Source: Pseudomonas poae
GTDB lineage: Bacteria > Pseudomonadota > Gammaproteobacteria > Pseudomonadales > Pseudomonadaceae
Direction of reading: 5' to 3'
Length of the DNA: 64,000 nt
Assembly (NCBI GenBank): GCA_004000515.1
Contig: CP034537.1
Span: 3,486,001 to 3,550,000 of the forward strand
Shown: positions 10,041 to 19,506 of the stretch, piece after piece
Layout of the letters: the number at the start of each line of letters is the position of its first letter
Position numbering within the stretch: the first letter of the stretch is position 1
Made by a program: the position numbers and the translations under genes
The notes under the pieces: model-generated
What the model was told of the DNA's origin: nothing
What the model saw: the letters and a program-made list of their open reading frames with translations, nothing else
Databases searched by the model: none

Positions 10041-10354
10041 AGCTGCACACGCTGGCCCATTCCCGCACGGGGGATAAGGGCGATACGTCGAACATTTCGA
10101 TCATTGCGTATCGGGCCGAGGATTATTCGTTGCTGTGTGAACAGCTGACGGCTGAGCGGGTGGCTGAGTACTTTGTCGGTTTGCTGGAAGCGGGGGCAAA
10201 GGTGCGGCGCTATGAGTTGCCGAATGTGCAGGCGCTGAACTTTGTATTGCCGGGGATCTTGCGCGGCGGCGTCACACGCTCGCTGGCGCTGGATGCCCAT
10301 GGCAAATGCCTGGGTTCGGCGCTGCTCGACATTGATTTGCCAATACAAAACTAA
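10037..10354 (+). CDS. AtuA C-terminal-like small protein
   Basis: 105 residues beginning MKLHTLAHSRTGDKGDTSNIS, the pattern of the small ferredoxin-like domain that follows AtuA, either fused or as a separate gene. The start overlaps the AtuA stop by four bases (ATGA), indicating translational coupling and probably a complex with AtuA. The function is unknown. Confidence 0.82.
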   Translation: MKLHTLAHSRTGDKGDTSNISIIAYRAEDYSLLCEQLTAERVAEYFVGLLEAGAKVRRYELPNVQALNFVLPGILRGGVTRSLALDAHGKCLGSALLDIDLPIQN

Positions 10355-10356
10355 AT

Positions 10357-10443
10357 GTGGGAGCTGGCTTGCCTGCGATGGCGGTGGATCAGCTTGCATT
10401 TCTGCTACTGATACACCGCCATCGCAGGCAAGCCAGCTCCCAC
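10357..10443. repeat. REPIN (inverted REP pair)
   Basis: Near-perfect inverted arms GTGGGAGCTGGCTTGCCTGC and its complement surround a short spacer. The pair lies between the convergent AtuA-C and glutaredoxin-like genes. Confidence 0.88.
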
Positions 10444-10460
10444 AGTGACAGCGGTGCTTG

Positions 10461-10832
10461 TTAGATGGCAGCAAACCGCGTATCCAGGTAATCAATGATC
10501 ACTTTGGAGTCGTACATCCAAGTGACCTGGCCATTCTCTTCAATCCGCAAGCACGGCACTTTGATCTTGCCACCTTGTTCCAGCAGGGTCTGGCGGTCCT
10601 GTTCGTTGTTCTTTGCGTCCTTCAACGCCACCGGCACATTCAGGCGGTGCAGGGTGCGGCGGGTCTTCACGCAAAACGGGCAGGCGTGGAACTGATACAG
10701 CGTCAATTCCTTGGCCGCCGCATTCACCTGTGCCTGTTGCTCGGCAGGGCGCTGCTTTTTGCGTGGGCGGGTCAGGAAATCGCCCGCGATGATGACGTGG
10801 CCGAGGCCCACTCGAAGTGCTTTGACGAACAT
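10461..10832 (-). CDS. Glutaredoxin / GST-N-domain protein with N-terminal anchor-like segment
   Basis: 123 residues. A hydrophobic basic N-terminus (1-20) is followed by a thioredoxin-fold domain with the redox motif CPFC at 51-54, the cis-proline stretch KIKVPCLRIEE and the YDSKVIIDYLDTRF end. It is predicted to be a glutathione-dependent thiol reductase. It lies downstream of folE on the same strand, separated by a terminator hairpin. Confidence 0.8.
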   Translation of the reverse strand: MFVKALRVGLGHVIIAGDFLTRPRKKQRPAEQQAQVNAAAKELTLYQFHACPFCVKTRRTLHRLNVPVALKDAKNNEQDRQTLLEQGGKIKVPCLRIEENGQVTWMYDSKVIIDYLDTRFAAI

Positions 10833-10889
10833 GGCTGAAACCTCTTGCCCATGAAGAAGGGGCCGCAGCTTACAGGAATTCTGCAGGCG

Positions 10890-10919
10890 AAAAAAACCGG
10901 CGATGAACGCCGGCCTTTT
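10890..10919 (-). terminator. Rho-independent terminator after folE
   Basis: On the minus strand a GCCGGCG/CGCCGG stem with a short loop is followed by a run of eight T's, directly after the folE stop. Confidence 0.75.
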
Positions 10920-10932
10920 CCTGCGCAGCCCG

Positions 10933-11478
10933 TTACTTGATCAGGCTGAGGAACTCGCTGCGGGTTGCCGCGTTTTCGCGGAACTCACCCAGCATCACCG
11001 AAGTGATCATCGACGAATTCTGTTTCTCCACACCGCGCATCATCATGCACATGTGCTTGGCCTCGATCACCACCGCCACGCCCAGGGCGCCAGTCACTTG
11101 CATCACGGCATCGGCGATCTGACGGCTGAGGTTTTCCTGGATCTGCAGGCGGCGCGCGTACATATCGACAATCCGCGCGACCTTGGACAGGCCCAGCACT
11201 TTGCCGCTTGGGATGTACGCGACGTGGGCCTTGCCGATGAACGGCAGCAGGTGGTGTTCGCACAGCGAGTACAACTCGATGTCCTTGACCAGCACCATTT
11301 CGCTGTTGTCGGAGCTGAACAAGGCACCGTTGGTGACTTCTTCCAGTGTCTGTTCATAACCGCGGCAGAGGTACTGCATCGCCTTGGCGGCACGTTTTGG
11401 CGTGTCGAGCAGACCCTCGCGGGAAACGTCCTCGCCGAGCTGGCCGAGGATCGCGGTGTAATTCTGTTCCAGGGACAT
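10933..11478 (-). CDS. folE: GTP cyclohydrolase I
   Basis: 181 residues, normal for type IA GTP cyclohydrolase, which converts GTP to 7,8-dihydroneopterin triphosphate at the head of folate synthesis. Zinc ligands are Cys73 and His76 in [10 protein letters not shown] and Cys144 in [10 protein letters not shown], with catalytic His142. The ATG at 11478 is chosen because upstream in-frame codons lack family similarity. Pseudomonads usually carry two folE copies, so this may be the folE2 copy. Confidence 0.93.
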   Translation of the reverse strand: MSLEQNYTAILGQLGEDVSREGLLDTPKRAAKAMQYLCRGYEQTLEEVTNGALFSSDNSEMVLVKDIELYSLCEHHLLPFIGKAHVAYIPSGKVLGLSKVARIVDMYARRLQIQENLSRQIADAVMQVTGALGVAVVIEAKHMCMMMRGVEKQNSSMITSVMLGEFRENAATRSEFLSLIK

Positions 11479-11556
11479 GAAACTACCTGTGGGATTTTCG
11501 CAAAGCGCAAGGTTACGGTGGCCGGCACATCGCTGCAAGCCTGACGATGGCACTTG

Positions 11557-12114
11557 TTACTCGTCGCGCCCTTCCATCATGGTGCGCTTGAGCATCACAT
11601 ACACCGCACCCGCGCCGCCGTGGCGGGCCTGGCATGAGGTAAAACCCAGTACCTGGGCATGCTGGCGCAGCCAGGTGTTGACGTGGCTCTTGATCATTGG
11701 GCGTTTGCCGTCCAGCCGCACTGCCTTGCCGTGGGTGACGCGCACGCAGCGGATTTCGAATTTGGTCGCTTCGGCGAGAAAAGCCCATAGGGTTTCGCGG
11801 GCTTTTTCCACGGTCATACCGTGCAGGTCGAGGCTGCCTTCGAACGGGATCTGGCCGACCTTGAGCTTGCGCATCTGGCTTTCCTGCACGCCGTCGCGGG
11901 CCCACATCAACTCGTCTTCGGGGCCGACGTCGATCACGAACTGGTCCGACAGGCCATCCACAGTGGTGGCGTCTGTGCGCACGGTAGCAGCCTGGCGCAG
12001 CTTGGCGATCTGCGCCCGGTCGGCCTTGGGTTTGCCGGTATCGGCGCGGTCGTGCTTGATCGGCTTGACGCCGCGCAGCTCGTTTTTGAACAGGGAAAAG
12101 TCGTCGTCTTGCAT
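11557..12114 (-). CDS. Smr domain protein (SmrA/SmrB-like endonuclease)
   Basis: 185 residues. A basic linker-like N-terminus is followed by a C-terminal Smr domain (about 90-180) with the signature SLDLHGMTVEKAR and RVTHGKAVRLDG. Smr proteins are small nucleases; SmrB of E. coli cuts mRNA between collided ribosomes. It lies just upstream of folE on the same strand. Its exact activity is inferred from the family. Confidence 0.87.
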   Translation of the reverse strand: MQDDDFSLFKNELRGVKPIKHDRADTGKPKADRAQIAKLRQAATVRTDATTVDGLSDQFVIDVGPEDELMWARDGVQESQMRKLKVGQIPFEGSLDLHGMTVEKARETLWAFLAEATKFEIRCVRVTHGKAVRLDGKRPMIKSHVNTWLRQHAQVLGFTSCQARHGGAGAVYVMLKRTMMEGRDE

Positions 12115-12175
12115 GTCAGCCTCCGCGAAGGGCGGGCAGTTTACCTAAATCGCGGCGGCCAGGGCGCAGGAAACG

Positions 12176-12511
12176 CTATCCAAGCGCCATCAGTCGTGCT
12201 TTTTCATCAGGTGAGAGGCGATGTTCAGTGACAGGGGTTGGCGCATTTTTTCGACGGCTGCGCCGCCACAACCACACGCCCAGCCACAGCACCAGCAGCC
12301 CGATCCCCAACAGGATAGCCGAGCCGCCAGGGCTGGCATTCAGTTCGCCAAGCGCGGGCGAATGGCCCAGCAAACCGGCACCACCAGCGCCGACCATCAA
12401 CACACCAACAATCGCCAGCAGCGCGGCAAAGCCGGCTACCAAGCGCAGACGCCAGTTGCTTGGGCCCTTGGGGCGCAAGCGACGAGCATCAAAACCATCG
12501 GATATCTTCAT
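12176..12511 (-). CDS. Small membrane protein of unknown function
   Basis: 111 residues with two hydrophobic helices (about 24-46 and 65-86) and a basic cytoplasmic tail, WRRSRRKN, followed by HRLSPDEKARLMALG. No family recognised. It is on the same strand as smr and folE and may be co-transcribed with smr, 61 bases away. Confidence 0.65.
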   Translation of the reverse strand: MKISDGFDARRLRPKGPSNWRLRLVAGFAALLAIVGVLMVGAGGAGLLGHSPALGELNASPGGSAILLGIGLLVLWLGVWLWRRSRRKNAPTPVTEHRLSPDEKARLMALG

Positions 12512-12653
12512 TCCGACCTTTCCTCCAGGGTATCGGCCCTTCGACCGGACAATACACAGGTTGTTCCGGGAGCAGAGGTAAATGCGCCAAATGAAAGGGC
12601 TTTGCGGATGAGCGGGGCAATAAACACTGCCGCGCCGCTCATCAAAAGGGCGA

Positions 12654-13244
12654 TCAGATCAGATCTTTGGTCAGCGCCAAGGTGGCGAAGTTGTCAGCCA
12701 TGATGGCCATTTCGGTCTGTTGCACATGTTCAGCGCTCAGGATGCCGCCCTTGTAAGGCAAGTCACGGGTGGCGCAGGCGTCTTCCACCAAGGTGCAGCG
12801 AAAGCCCAGGTTCTTGGCGGCACGCACGGTGGTGCTGACGCTGGAGTGGCTCATGAAGCCGCAGACGATCAGGTCCAGCGAGCCGAGGTCCTGCAAGTGT
12901 TTCTCCAGGCCGGTGCCGTGGAACGCGCTGGGCAGCAGCTTGCCGATGATGGTTTCGTCAGCCATGGGCTCCAGGCCGGGAATGAATTCGCCGCGCTCGC
13001 CTTGGGGGTCGAATAGGCCACCGACGGTACCGAGGTGACGCACATGCACAATCGGGCGCCCGGCGTTGCGCGCTGATGACACAAGCTGCTTGATATTGCT
13101 GACTGCTGCGTCCATGCCCGAAAGGGCGAGCGGGCCGCTGAGGTATTCCTTCTGGGCGTCGATGATCACGAGGGTCGCATGGCTGAGGTTGGCTGCTGCG
13201 TAACCGCGACCGCTGAGTTGAAACATCGTCTTTGGAACGGACAT
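12654..13244 (-). CDS. Isochorismatase-family hydrolase with Ser at the usual catalytic Cys position
   Basis: 196 residues. The fold is shown by VIIDAQKEY (catalytic Asp), the lysine in IGKLLPSAFHGTGLE, and the GFMSHSSVSTTVRAA motif. Most amide hydrolases of this family read H-x-C-V-S-T-T there. This one has His-Ser-Ser-Val, so the nucleophilic cysteine is replaced by serine. That suggests an isochorismatase-like ether hydrolysis, an altered nucleophile, or loss of activity. The ATG at 13244 is chosen from the family start and the upstream GGAG-like site. It is divergent to prmB. Confidence 0.83.
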   Translation of the reverse strand: MSVPKTMFQLSGRGYAAANLSHATLVIIDAQKEYLSGPLALSGMDAAVSNIKQLVSSARNAGRPIVHVRHLGTVGGLFDPQGERGEFIPGLEPMADETIIGKLLPSAFHGTGLEKHLQDLGSLDLIVCGFMSHSSVSTTVRAAKNLGFRCTLVEDACATRDLPYKGGILSAEHVQQTEMAIMADNFATLALTKDLI

Positions 13245-13483
13245 TCTGGGGCTCCTGTGAGGGGGGCTTTTGTGACATTGTCCACTGGCTGAGCGGTTCT
13301 GTGAATCGCTACCATCGTAAGGTACGCCGTTGTTGACGTGCAGCGATGTCAAGAGGAGGGCCTGTTTAACACAATGATGGCAAATTGGATGAAATCCGAC
13401 GTGCGGCGGCCGATTTTCGTACATCGTCGGTACAGGCGAAGGCTGTTAGAATCGCCAGTCGTTTTTTCCAGGAGTCTGCCCCC

Positions 13484-14392
13484 GTGATCACTTCCCGCCT
13501 GCGCACCTTGCGCGACCACATCCGTTGGGCTGTCAGCCGTTTCCATGGGGAAGACCTGTTTTTTGGCCATGGTACCGACAATGCCTGGGACGAAGCGCGC
13601 CAATTGGTGCTCGGTGCCTTGCATCTGCCGTGGGAAATCGCCGACAGCTACCTGGACTGCAACCTGGAAGAAGAAGAGATCTCCCATGTGCAGCGCTTGC
13701 TGCATCGCCGCATCCACGAGCGTGTACCCACCGCGTACCTGCTGGGTGAGGCTTGGTTCTGCGGCATGTCGTTCATTGTCGATGAGCGCGTGTTGATCCC
13801 GCGTTCACCCATTGGCGAACTGATCGAAAACCGCTTCGAACCCTGGCTGGCCCAACCGCCGGCACGCATTCTCGACCTGTGCACCGGCTCTGGCTGCATC
13901 GGTATTGCCTGCGCCTACGAGTTCCAGGACGCCGAAGTGGTGCTGGGCGACCTGTCGTTCGAAGCGCTGGAAGTGGCCAACCAGAACATCGAGCGACATG
14001 GCGTCGACGAGCGCGTGTACACCGTGCAGGGCGACGGCTTCGATGGTCTGCCGGGCCAGCGTTTCGACCTTATTGTGTCCAACCCGCCGTATGTGGACGC
14101 CGAAGACTTCGCCGACATGCCCGACGAATACCAGCACGAACCTGAGCTGGGCCTGGCCTGCGGCGATGACGGCTTGAATTTGGTGCGACGTATGTTGGCC
14201 GAGGCTGCGGACCATTTGACCGAGAAGGGCTTGCTGATTGTTGAAGTGGGCAACAGCCAGGTTCACGTCGAGTCGCTGTACCCGGAAGTGGATTTTGCCT
14301 GGCTGGACTTCCAGCGCGGTGGGCATGGGGTGTTCATGCTGACAGCGGAACAGTGCCGCCAGCATCAGGCTGTCTTCGCTGCTCGGGTCTAA
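13484..14392 (+). CDS. prmB: Ribosomal protein L3 N5-glutamine methyltransferase
   Basis: 302 residues. It methylates the conserved glutamine of ribosomal protein L3 using S-adenosylmethionine. The Rossmann motif [11 protein letters not shown] starts at about residue 131 and the glutamine-binding NPPY is at 200-203. The GTG at 13484 is chosen because [15 protein letters not shown] matches the family N-terminus and a CAGGAG site lies upstream. The order prmB-hypothetical-hydrolase-aroC is conserved in pseudomonads. Confidence 0.93.
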   Translation: MITSRLRTLRDHIRWAVSRFHGEDLFFGHGTDNAWDEARQLVLGALHLPWEIADSYLDCNLEEEEISHVQRLLHRRIHERVPTAYLLGEAWFCGMSFIVDERVLIPRSPIGELIENRFEPWLAQPPARILDLCTGSGCIGIACAYEFQDAEVVLGDLSFEALEVANQNIERHGVDERVYTVQGDGFDGLPGQRFDLIVSNPPYVDAEDFADMPDEYQHEPELGLACGDDGLNLVRRMLAEAADHLTEKGLLIVEVGNSQVHVESLYPEVDFAWLDFQRGGHGVFMLTAEQCRQHQAVFAARV

Positions 14393-14411
14393 CAGTTCAT
14401 CCGCGGTCAAT

Positions 14412-14437
14412 GTGGGAGCAGGCAAGCCAGCTCCCAC
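14412..14437. repeat. Short REP-like palindrome
   Basis: GTGGGAGC and GCTCCCAC flank a short centre with GGCAAGCC. A collapsed single REP unit, placed between the convergent prmB and coiled-coil genes, which may also act as a terminator hairpin. Confidence 0.65.
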
Positions 14438-14448
14438 ATTTCAATCCA

Positions 14449-15256
14449 TTAGCGGTGCGTGGCAATCCAGATCAACAACCCCGCCTGAAATACCGTAAAC
14501 GCCACCAGGCAAGTGATGGTAAAGCGCAGCCCGCTGTCCTCACGCTTGAACTTGGTGACCTTTTCCTCTTCCTTGCGCAGCTTCACTTCATGCTCCGCCA
14601 AGTTCTGCTCGGCCTGTTGCAGCATTTGCGCGGCTTCCAGAATCTCGACGAACTGCACCTTCTCGGTGTTCCAGCTGTCGAGCACATCACTGACCTTGCC
14701 TGGTTGCACATTGCCCTTCAGGTGCTGCACGTCAGCGTAGGCCACATCAAAGCCCTGGATGCGCAAGAAGTGATCACGGCGTAGGCGCGTGGCTTCGTTC
14801 AGCGCGTCCTTGTTAGCCAGGTCGACGCCGTCGACACGGTAGTGCGACCACTTCTTTTTTCGCCCACGCGGCGCCTTGCGCCACGAGAAAGCGGCCGATG
14901 CCTCGGTTGGCAGGCTCGATTTCCAGGCTGACGCCCGGCCCAAAATGCACGCGGTGCGCATCATGGTCGACCCAGATATCCAAGTGATTCTGCTCGCGTC
15001 GCACCCGTTGGCCCGGCAGCTGAATGACCATGCGCAGCAGGCTGTGGTGTTTGTCGTTGCGCTCGGCATAGCCAAACTGCACGAACCGCAACGGCCGCAC
15101 GCCGGTGGCACGGTCAGTGGCCAACGGCGCCAGGCGCAGCATCTTGAAATGCTCGGCCTGGACATCCGCCCACGGCAAGGGCGCCGCGTCGACGGCCTCG
15201 GTTTTTTCAGCCGGGGTTTCGGCGGTGGGTTCCGGTGTTGCTTCAGTGGTTGTCAT
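14449..15256 (-). CDS. Conserved coiled-coil membrane-anchored protein; frameshifted
   Basis: About 268 residues after correction. The N-terminus is acidic (PEPTAETPAEKTEAVD). The middle is a soluble domain with HSLLRMVIQLPGQRVRREQ. A heptad-like coiled coil runs over about 180-230 (AQMLQQAEQNLAEHEVKL), and the protein ends in one transmembrane helix (TCLVAFTVFQAGLLIWIA). The frame shifts at a T6 run (14855-14860): one T too many. Without it the sequence reads WAKKKWSHYRVDGVDL. Seen in the same aroC neighbourhood in other pseudomonads as far as I recall; no function assigned. Confidence 0.72.
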
Positions 15257-15284
15257 GCGGCGCGATCCTGTCCAAGCCCTGCAA

Positions 15285-15308
15285 GTCGACAGTCTTTTTA
15301 CTGTCGAC
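15285..15308. promoter_or_regulatory. 9-bp inverted repeat GTCGACAGT-N6-ACTGTCGAC
   Basis: A perfect inverted repeat with a CTTTTT spacer, 29 bases upstream of the coiled-coil gene and after the hydrolase gene. There is no T tract after the stem, so it may be an operator rather than a terminator. Confidence 0.4.
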
Positions 15309-15355
15309 TCTGGGCTTATCGGCCGGTTTCTCTAGGACTGGAGCTAAATTGTCGC

Positions 15356-16317
15356 TTAACGGGGTTGAAGTCCGTCGATAAAGCGTACCAGGCGTTCGCC
15401 CAGCTCGGCGGCGAGGGGCAGTTGCGGGTCGTTGTAGGACGCCAACTGTTGTTTCACATCGTTAGGGACGATACGCATCACGTGGTTCATGCCTTCGATC
15501 ACTGCCAAGTGGGCATCGGGCTTGGCCATTTTCAGTTGGCGAGCATCGCCCACCCCGACCTGAATATCGTTGGTGCCCTGGACGATCAGCGCGGGCATAC
15601 GCAGCTTGGCGAAGGCGGCTGACGGATCTGCACGAAACAGGCTGATCAGATACGGCTGCACGCTCGGTCGGAAAATGCCCTCCAGCGGGCCAGGCACATC
15701 CGCATCCACTTGGCCGGCCTTGAGGCGATCGAGGATTTGATTGCTGCGCAGCAGCAGAGCAGGGGGCAAGTGGTCAGCCAGTTGCTGGCGGATCACCTCG
15801 TCCACCGGGCGGGCGCTGCCGGACAAGGAAATCATGCCGGCAGGCTCCAGCTGTGGCGCCGCGAGGGCGGCAACCAAGGCGCCTTCACTGTGACCGAGCA
15901 CGATCAGCGGCCCCATGCGTTTATCGGATTTGAGCAGCTTGCCCCAGGCCACGGCGTCAGCCACGTAGGCGTCGAGCGTCAGGTTGCGTTCGTCGGGGTG
16001 GCCGCCAGGCTGGCGGCGACGCCGCGCTTGTCGTAGCGCACGCTGGCGATGTTATGCCGGGCCAGCACCCAGGCCAGACGCTTGAGGCTGTCGTTGCGCG
16101 CACCGTCGGCGCTGTTGCCGTTGCGGTCGGTGGGGCCTGAGCCGGCGATGATCAGCACGACCGGCACCGGTTTGTCGGATTGCGGCAGTAGCAACGAGCC
16201 AAACAACGTGCCGCTGCCGGTGTCCAGGCTGATAGGGCGCTGCAGCACGACGGGGGACGCGGCCTGGGCCACGGCGGTAAACAAGGTAAGGGTAAACAGT
16301 AAAACTCGCAGCATCAT
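15356..16317 (-). CDS. Exported alpha/beta hydrolase; frameshifted
   Basis: About 320 residues after correction. A signal peptide (MMLRVLLFTLTLFTAVAQAA) targets the periplasm. The oxyanion HG-like region is IIAGSGPTDRNGN, the nucleophile elbow GHSEGA carries the serine, and the late histidine is in GMNHVMRIV. The frame breaks at a G4 run (15995-15998). One more G gives ATPDERNLTLDAYVADA. The substrate is unknown; an esterase/peptidase of the YqkD type is plausible. Confidence 0.8.
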
Positions 16318-16459
16318 CGCGCCATCATTCGGGAGGTGCCAGTTGGACCAATGTCTACCGGTAAGGTTTCGAGGATGAACTAGTCGGTTGGCCCGCGTAT
16401 ACTGGCGCGCTTGGTTATCACCTCTGAGTGATTACAACTGATTTCACGGAGCGCCCTGC

Positions 16460-17551
16460 ATGTCCGGCAATACCTTCGGCAAGCTGTTCACTGTCACCAC
16501 CGCGGGCGAAAGCCATGGTCCGGCGTTGGTCGCCATTGTCGACGGCTGCCCGCCTGGCCTCGAGCTGTCCCTGGAAGACCTGCAGCGTGACCTCGACCGC
16601 CGCAAGCCTGGCACCAGCCGCCACACTACCCAGCGCCAGGAGCCCGACGAAGTCGAGATCCTCTCCGGCGTATTCGAAGGCCGCACCACCGGTTGCGCCA
16701 TCGGCCTGTTGATCCGCAACACCGACCAGAAGTCCAAGGACTACTCGGCGATCAAGGATCTGTTCCGCCCGGCCCACGCCGACTACACCTACCACCACAA
16801 ATACGGTGAACGCGACTACCGTGGCGGTGGCCGCAGCTCGGCCCGCGAAACCGCAATGCGCGTGGCCGCCGGTGCTATCGCCAAGAAATACCTGGCTACC
16901 CAGGGCATCGTGATCCGTGGCTACATGAGCCAATTGGGTCCCATCGAAATCCCGTTCAAGACCTGGGACAGCGTGGAAGACAACGCCTTCTTCAGCCCTG
17001 ACCCGGACAAGGTGCCTGAACTGGAAGCCTACATGGACCAGTTGCGCCGTGATCAAGACTCCGTCGGCGCCAAGATCACTGTGGTCGCCGAAGGCGTGAA
17101 GCCGGGCCTGGGCGAGCCGATCTTCGACCGCCTGGACGCCGAATTGGCCCACGCCTTGATGAGCATCAACGCGGTCAAGGGCGTTGAGATCGGCGCTGGG
17201 TTCGCCTGTGTGTCCCAACGCGGCACCGAGCATCGTGACGAACTGACGCCGGAAGGTTTCCTCAGCAACAATGCGGGCGGCATCCTCGGCGGGATTTCTT
17301 CCGGTCAGCCGATTGTTGCGCACCTGGCGCTCAAGGCCACGTCCAGCATCACCACGCCGGGCCGTTCGATCGATGTGCATGGCAACCCGGTGGACGTGAT
17401 CACCAAGGGCCGCCACGACCCTTGCGTCGGCATCCGTGCTACGCCGATTGCCGAGGCAATGATGGCCATCGTGTTGATGGACCACCTGCTGCGCAATCGC
17501 GGGCAAAACGCCGACGTTCGCGTGACGACCCCGGTACTGGGCCAACTGTGA
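16460..17551 (+). CDS. aroC: Chorismate synthase
   Basis: 363 residues, full length. It catalyses the last shikimate step, EPSP to chorismate, with reduced FMN. Signatures are [18 protein letters not shown] at the start, the [17 protein letters not shown] loop, [19 protein letters not shown] and [14 protein letters not shown]. The gene is intact with no frameshift and has a GGAG site before the ATG. An MFS gene follows 54 bases later. Confidence 0.97.
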   Translation: MSGNTFGKLFTVTTAGESHGPALVAIVDGCPPGLELSLEDLQRDLDRRKPGTSRHTTQRQEPDEVEILSGVFEGRTTGCAIGLLIRNTDQKSKDYSAIKDLFRPAHADYTYHHKYGERDYRGGGRSSARETAMRVAAGAIAKKYLATQGIVIRGYMSQLGPIEIPFKTWDSVEDNAFFSPDPDKVPELEAYMDQLRRDQDSVGAKITVVAEGVKPGLGEPIFDRLDAELAHALMSINAVKGVEIGAGFACVSQRGTEHRDELTPEGFLSNNAGGILGGISSGQPIVAHLALKATSSITTPGRSIDVHGNPVDVITKGRHDPCVGIRATPIAEAMMAIVLMDHLLRNRGQNADVRVTTPVLGQL

Positions 17552-17605
17552 TTTTCTGGGGCGGGCGGGTTTGTTGCTCGCGCTGGGCTGCAAAGCAGCC
17601 CCCGC

Positions 17606-18768
17606 ATGACCCCCGATCTCCCCTACTGGCGCCTCTCCAGCTTCTACCTCTTCTACTTCGCCCTGCTCGGGGCGACGGCGCCGTTCCTGGCGCTGTACTT
17701 CGACCACTTGGGATTCTCCAGTGCGCGTATCGGCGAGCTGGTGGCCATCCCCATGCTGATGCGTTGCGTGGCCCCCAACCTGTGGGGCTGGCTGGGCGAT
17801 TACACCGGTCGGCGACTGGCCATCGTGCGGTTTGGCGCAGTGTGCACCCTGATGAGTTTTGCGCTGATCTTCGTCAGCAAAACCTACGCCTGGCTGGCAC
17901 TGGTGATGGCCTTGCACGCGTTCTTCTGGCATGCGGTGCTGCCGCAATTTGAAGTGATCACTCTGGCGCACCTGCAAAAGCAGACGTCGCGCTACAGCCA
18001 GATCCGCCTGTGGGGCTCCATCGGCTTTATCCTCACGGTAGTGATCATGGGCCGCCTGTTCGATTGGCTGAGCCTGGACATTTACCCGGTGGTGGTCGTG
18101 GTGATCATGGCGGGCATCATCGGTGCCAGCCTGTGGGTGCCGAACGCGCAGCCCGCTAGCCATGGCAATCGCCTGGCCGGTGGAGGCTTTCTCAAGCAAC
18201 TACGCAGCCCCGGCGTCTTGGCGTTTTACGCCTGCGTGGCGTTGATGCAAATGAGCCATGGCCCGTATTACACTTTCCTGACGTTGCACCTCGAGCATTT
18301 GGGCTACAGCCGTGGCGTGATCGGCATGCTGTGGGCCTTGGGCGTGGTGGCCGAAGTGCTGATGTTCCTGGGCATGAGCCGCATCCTCACGCGCTTTTCG
18401 GTGCGCCGGGTGCTGCTGGCCAGTTTTCTGTTGGCGGCGTTGCGTTGGCTGTTGCTGGGTGCATTCGCAGATTTACTCTGGTGCTGTTGCTGGCGCAAGT
18501 GCTGCACGCGGCCACCTTCGCCAGCTTTCATGCCGCAGCGATTGCCTTTGTGCAACGCAGTTTTGGCGCGAAACAACAAGGCCAGGGCCAGGCGCTCTAC
18601 GCTGCCCTGGCCGGTACCGGCGGCGCGTTGGGCGCGCTGTACTCGGGTTACAGCTGGAGCCTGTTGGGGCCGACCCTGACGTTCAGCATCGCCAGCGTCG
18701 CGGCCCTGGCCGCCGCCGTTATCATCGGTTTTCGATTGCAAGAGCAGAACCAAGGAACCCCTCAATGA
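17606..18768 (+). CDS. MFS transporter, HcaT/nucleoside-permease-like; frameshifted
   Basis: About 387 residues with 12 predicted helices. MTPDLPYWRLSSFYLFYFA and NLWGWLGDYTGRRL are typical of the 3-phenylpropionate/HcaT-type MFS that follows aroC in pseudomonads. The frame changes at a T run (18472-18474), where one missing T gives ADFTLVLLLAQVLHAATF. The stop overlaps the next start (CAATGA), so translation is coupled with the acireductone-dioxygenase-like gene. Confidence 0.82.
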
Positions 18769-19295
18769 GTTATGTCGCCGTCTACTCCGTCGCTACGCCG
18801 GATACCCCGAACAAGGTCCTGACCCATTTCGACGATATCGTTTCGACTCTGGCCGAGCACGGCGTACGTTTTGAACGCTGGCAGCCGAGCCCGATCGAGA
18901 AGGGCGCCAGCGATGAACAAATGATTGCCGCTTACCAGGCGCAGATCGACGCGCTTGGCTATAAAGCCGTGGACGTGCTCCGTGTCACCAGTGATCAGTC
19001 GCAGCATGCTGAACTGCGCGCACAGTACTTGGATGAGCGTCGCTACCATTCGGACGAAGTCCGGTTTTTCATCGCGGGCCAAGGCCTTTTCAGCCTGCAT
19101 ATCGGCGACTACGTGTATGCCGTGCGGTGTGAGAAAAATGACCTGTTGGTAGTCCCGGCAGGTATCGCACATTGGTTTGATATGGGCGAGAACCCACATT
19201 TCGTCGCGTTGCGTCTATTCAATCCGGAGCAAGAGCAGGTGCCTGTGTTTACGGGCGACGATAGTGCTCGGAATTTTCCGGGACTGGATGACTAA
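18765..19295 (+). CDS. Acireductone dioxygenase-like protein lacking two metal ligands
   Basis: 176 residues, full length for the ARD cupin of methionine salvage. Shared features are VYSVATPDTPNKVLTHFDDI at the start, DEVRFFIAG, FSLHIGDYVYAV, CEKNDLLVVPAG and AHWFDMGENPHFVA. The family's metal site is H-x-H-x3-E plus a later His. Here the first motif reads R-R-Y-H-S-D-E, so both histidines are replaced (Arg and Tyr), while Glu and the later His (in AGIAHWFD) remain. No mtnB or mtnC lies beside it, although I recall these flanking mtnD at this locus in P. aeruginosa. It may be a decayed or repurposed MtnD. Confidence 0.78.
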   Translation: MSYVAVYSVATPDTPNKVLTHFDDIVSTLAEHGVRFERWQPSPIEKGASDEQMIAAYQAQIDALGYKAVDVLRVTSDQSQHAELRAQYLDERRYHSDEVRFFIAGQGLFSLHIGDYVYAVRCEKNDLLVVPAGIAHWFDMGENPHFVALRLFNPEQEQVPVFTGDDSARNFPGLDD

Positions 19296-19506
19296 TTGCG
19301 ACGTATCCAAAACTTCAACCCCTGTATGTTTGAAGTTGCTGTGGGAAGAAACTTAAAGTTCTGTAGGGTGCGGCTGTTTATTAGCAGCCCTGCGCCTTAG
19401 TTCCATTTGTTATGTAACTCTCTGCGGCATCAACGTTTATATCACCTGTCAATAGGGAGGAACTGAAGGGTGATAGGGCGCTAGCCAGTAAGAAGGAGAG
19501 AATGTA

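Noticed and set aside
10043..10443. Possible CRISPR or tandem-repeat array from repeated GTGGGAGC motifs
   Set aside because: The repeats are dispersed, palindromic and single-pair, with no regular spacers and no cas genes.
16418..18199. 593-codon minus-strand open frame across aroC and the MFS gene
   Set aside because: Antisense to a perfectly recognisable aroC; length comes from third-position GC bias.
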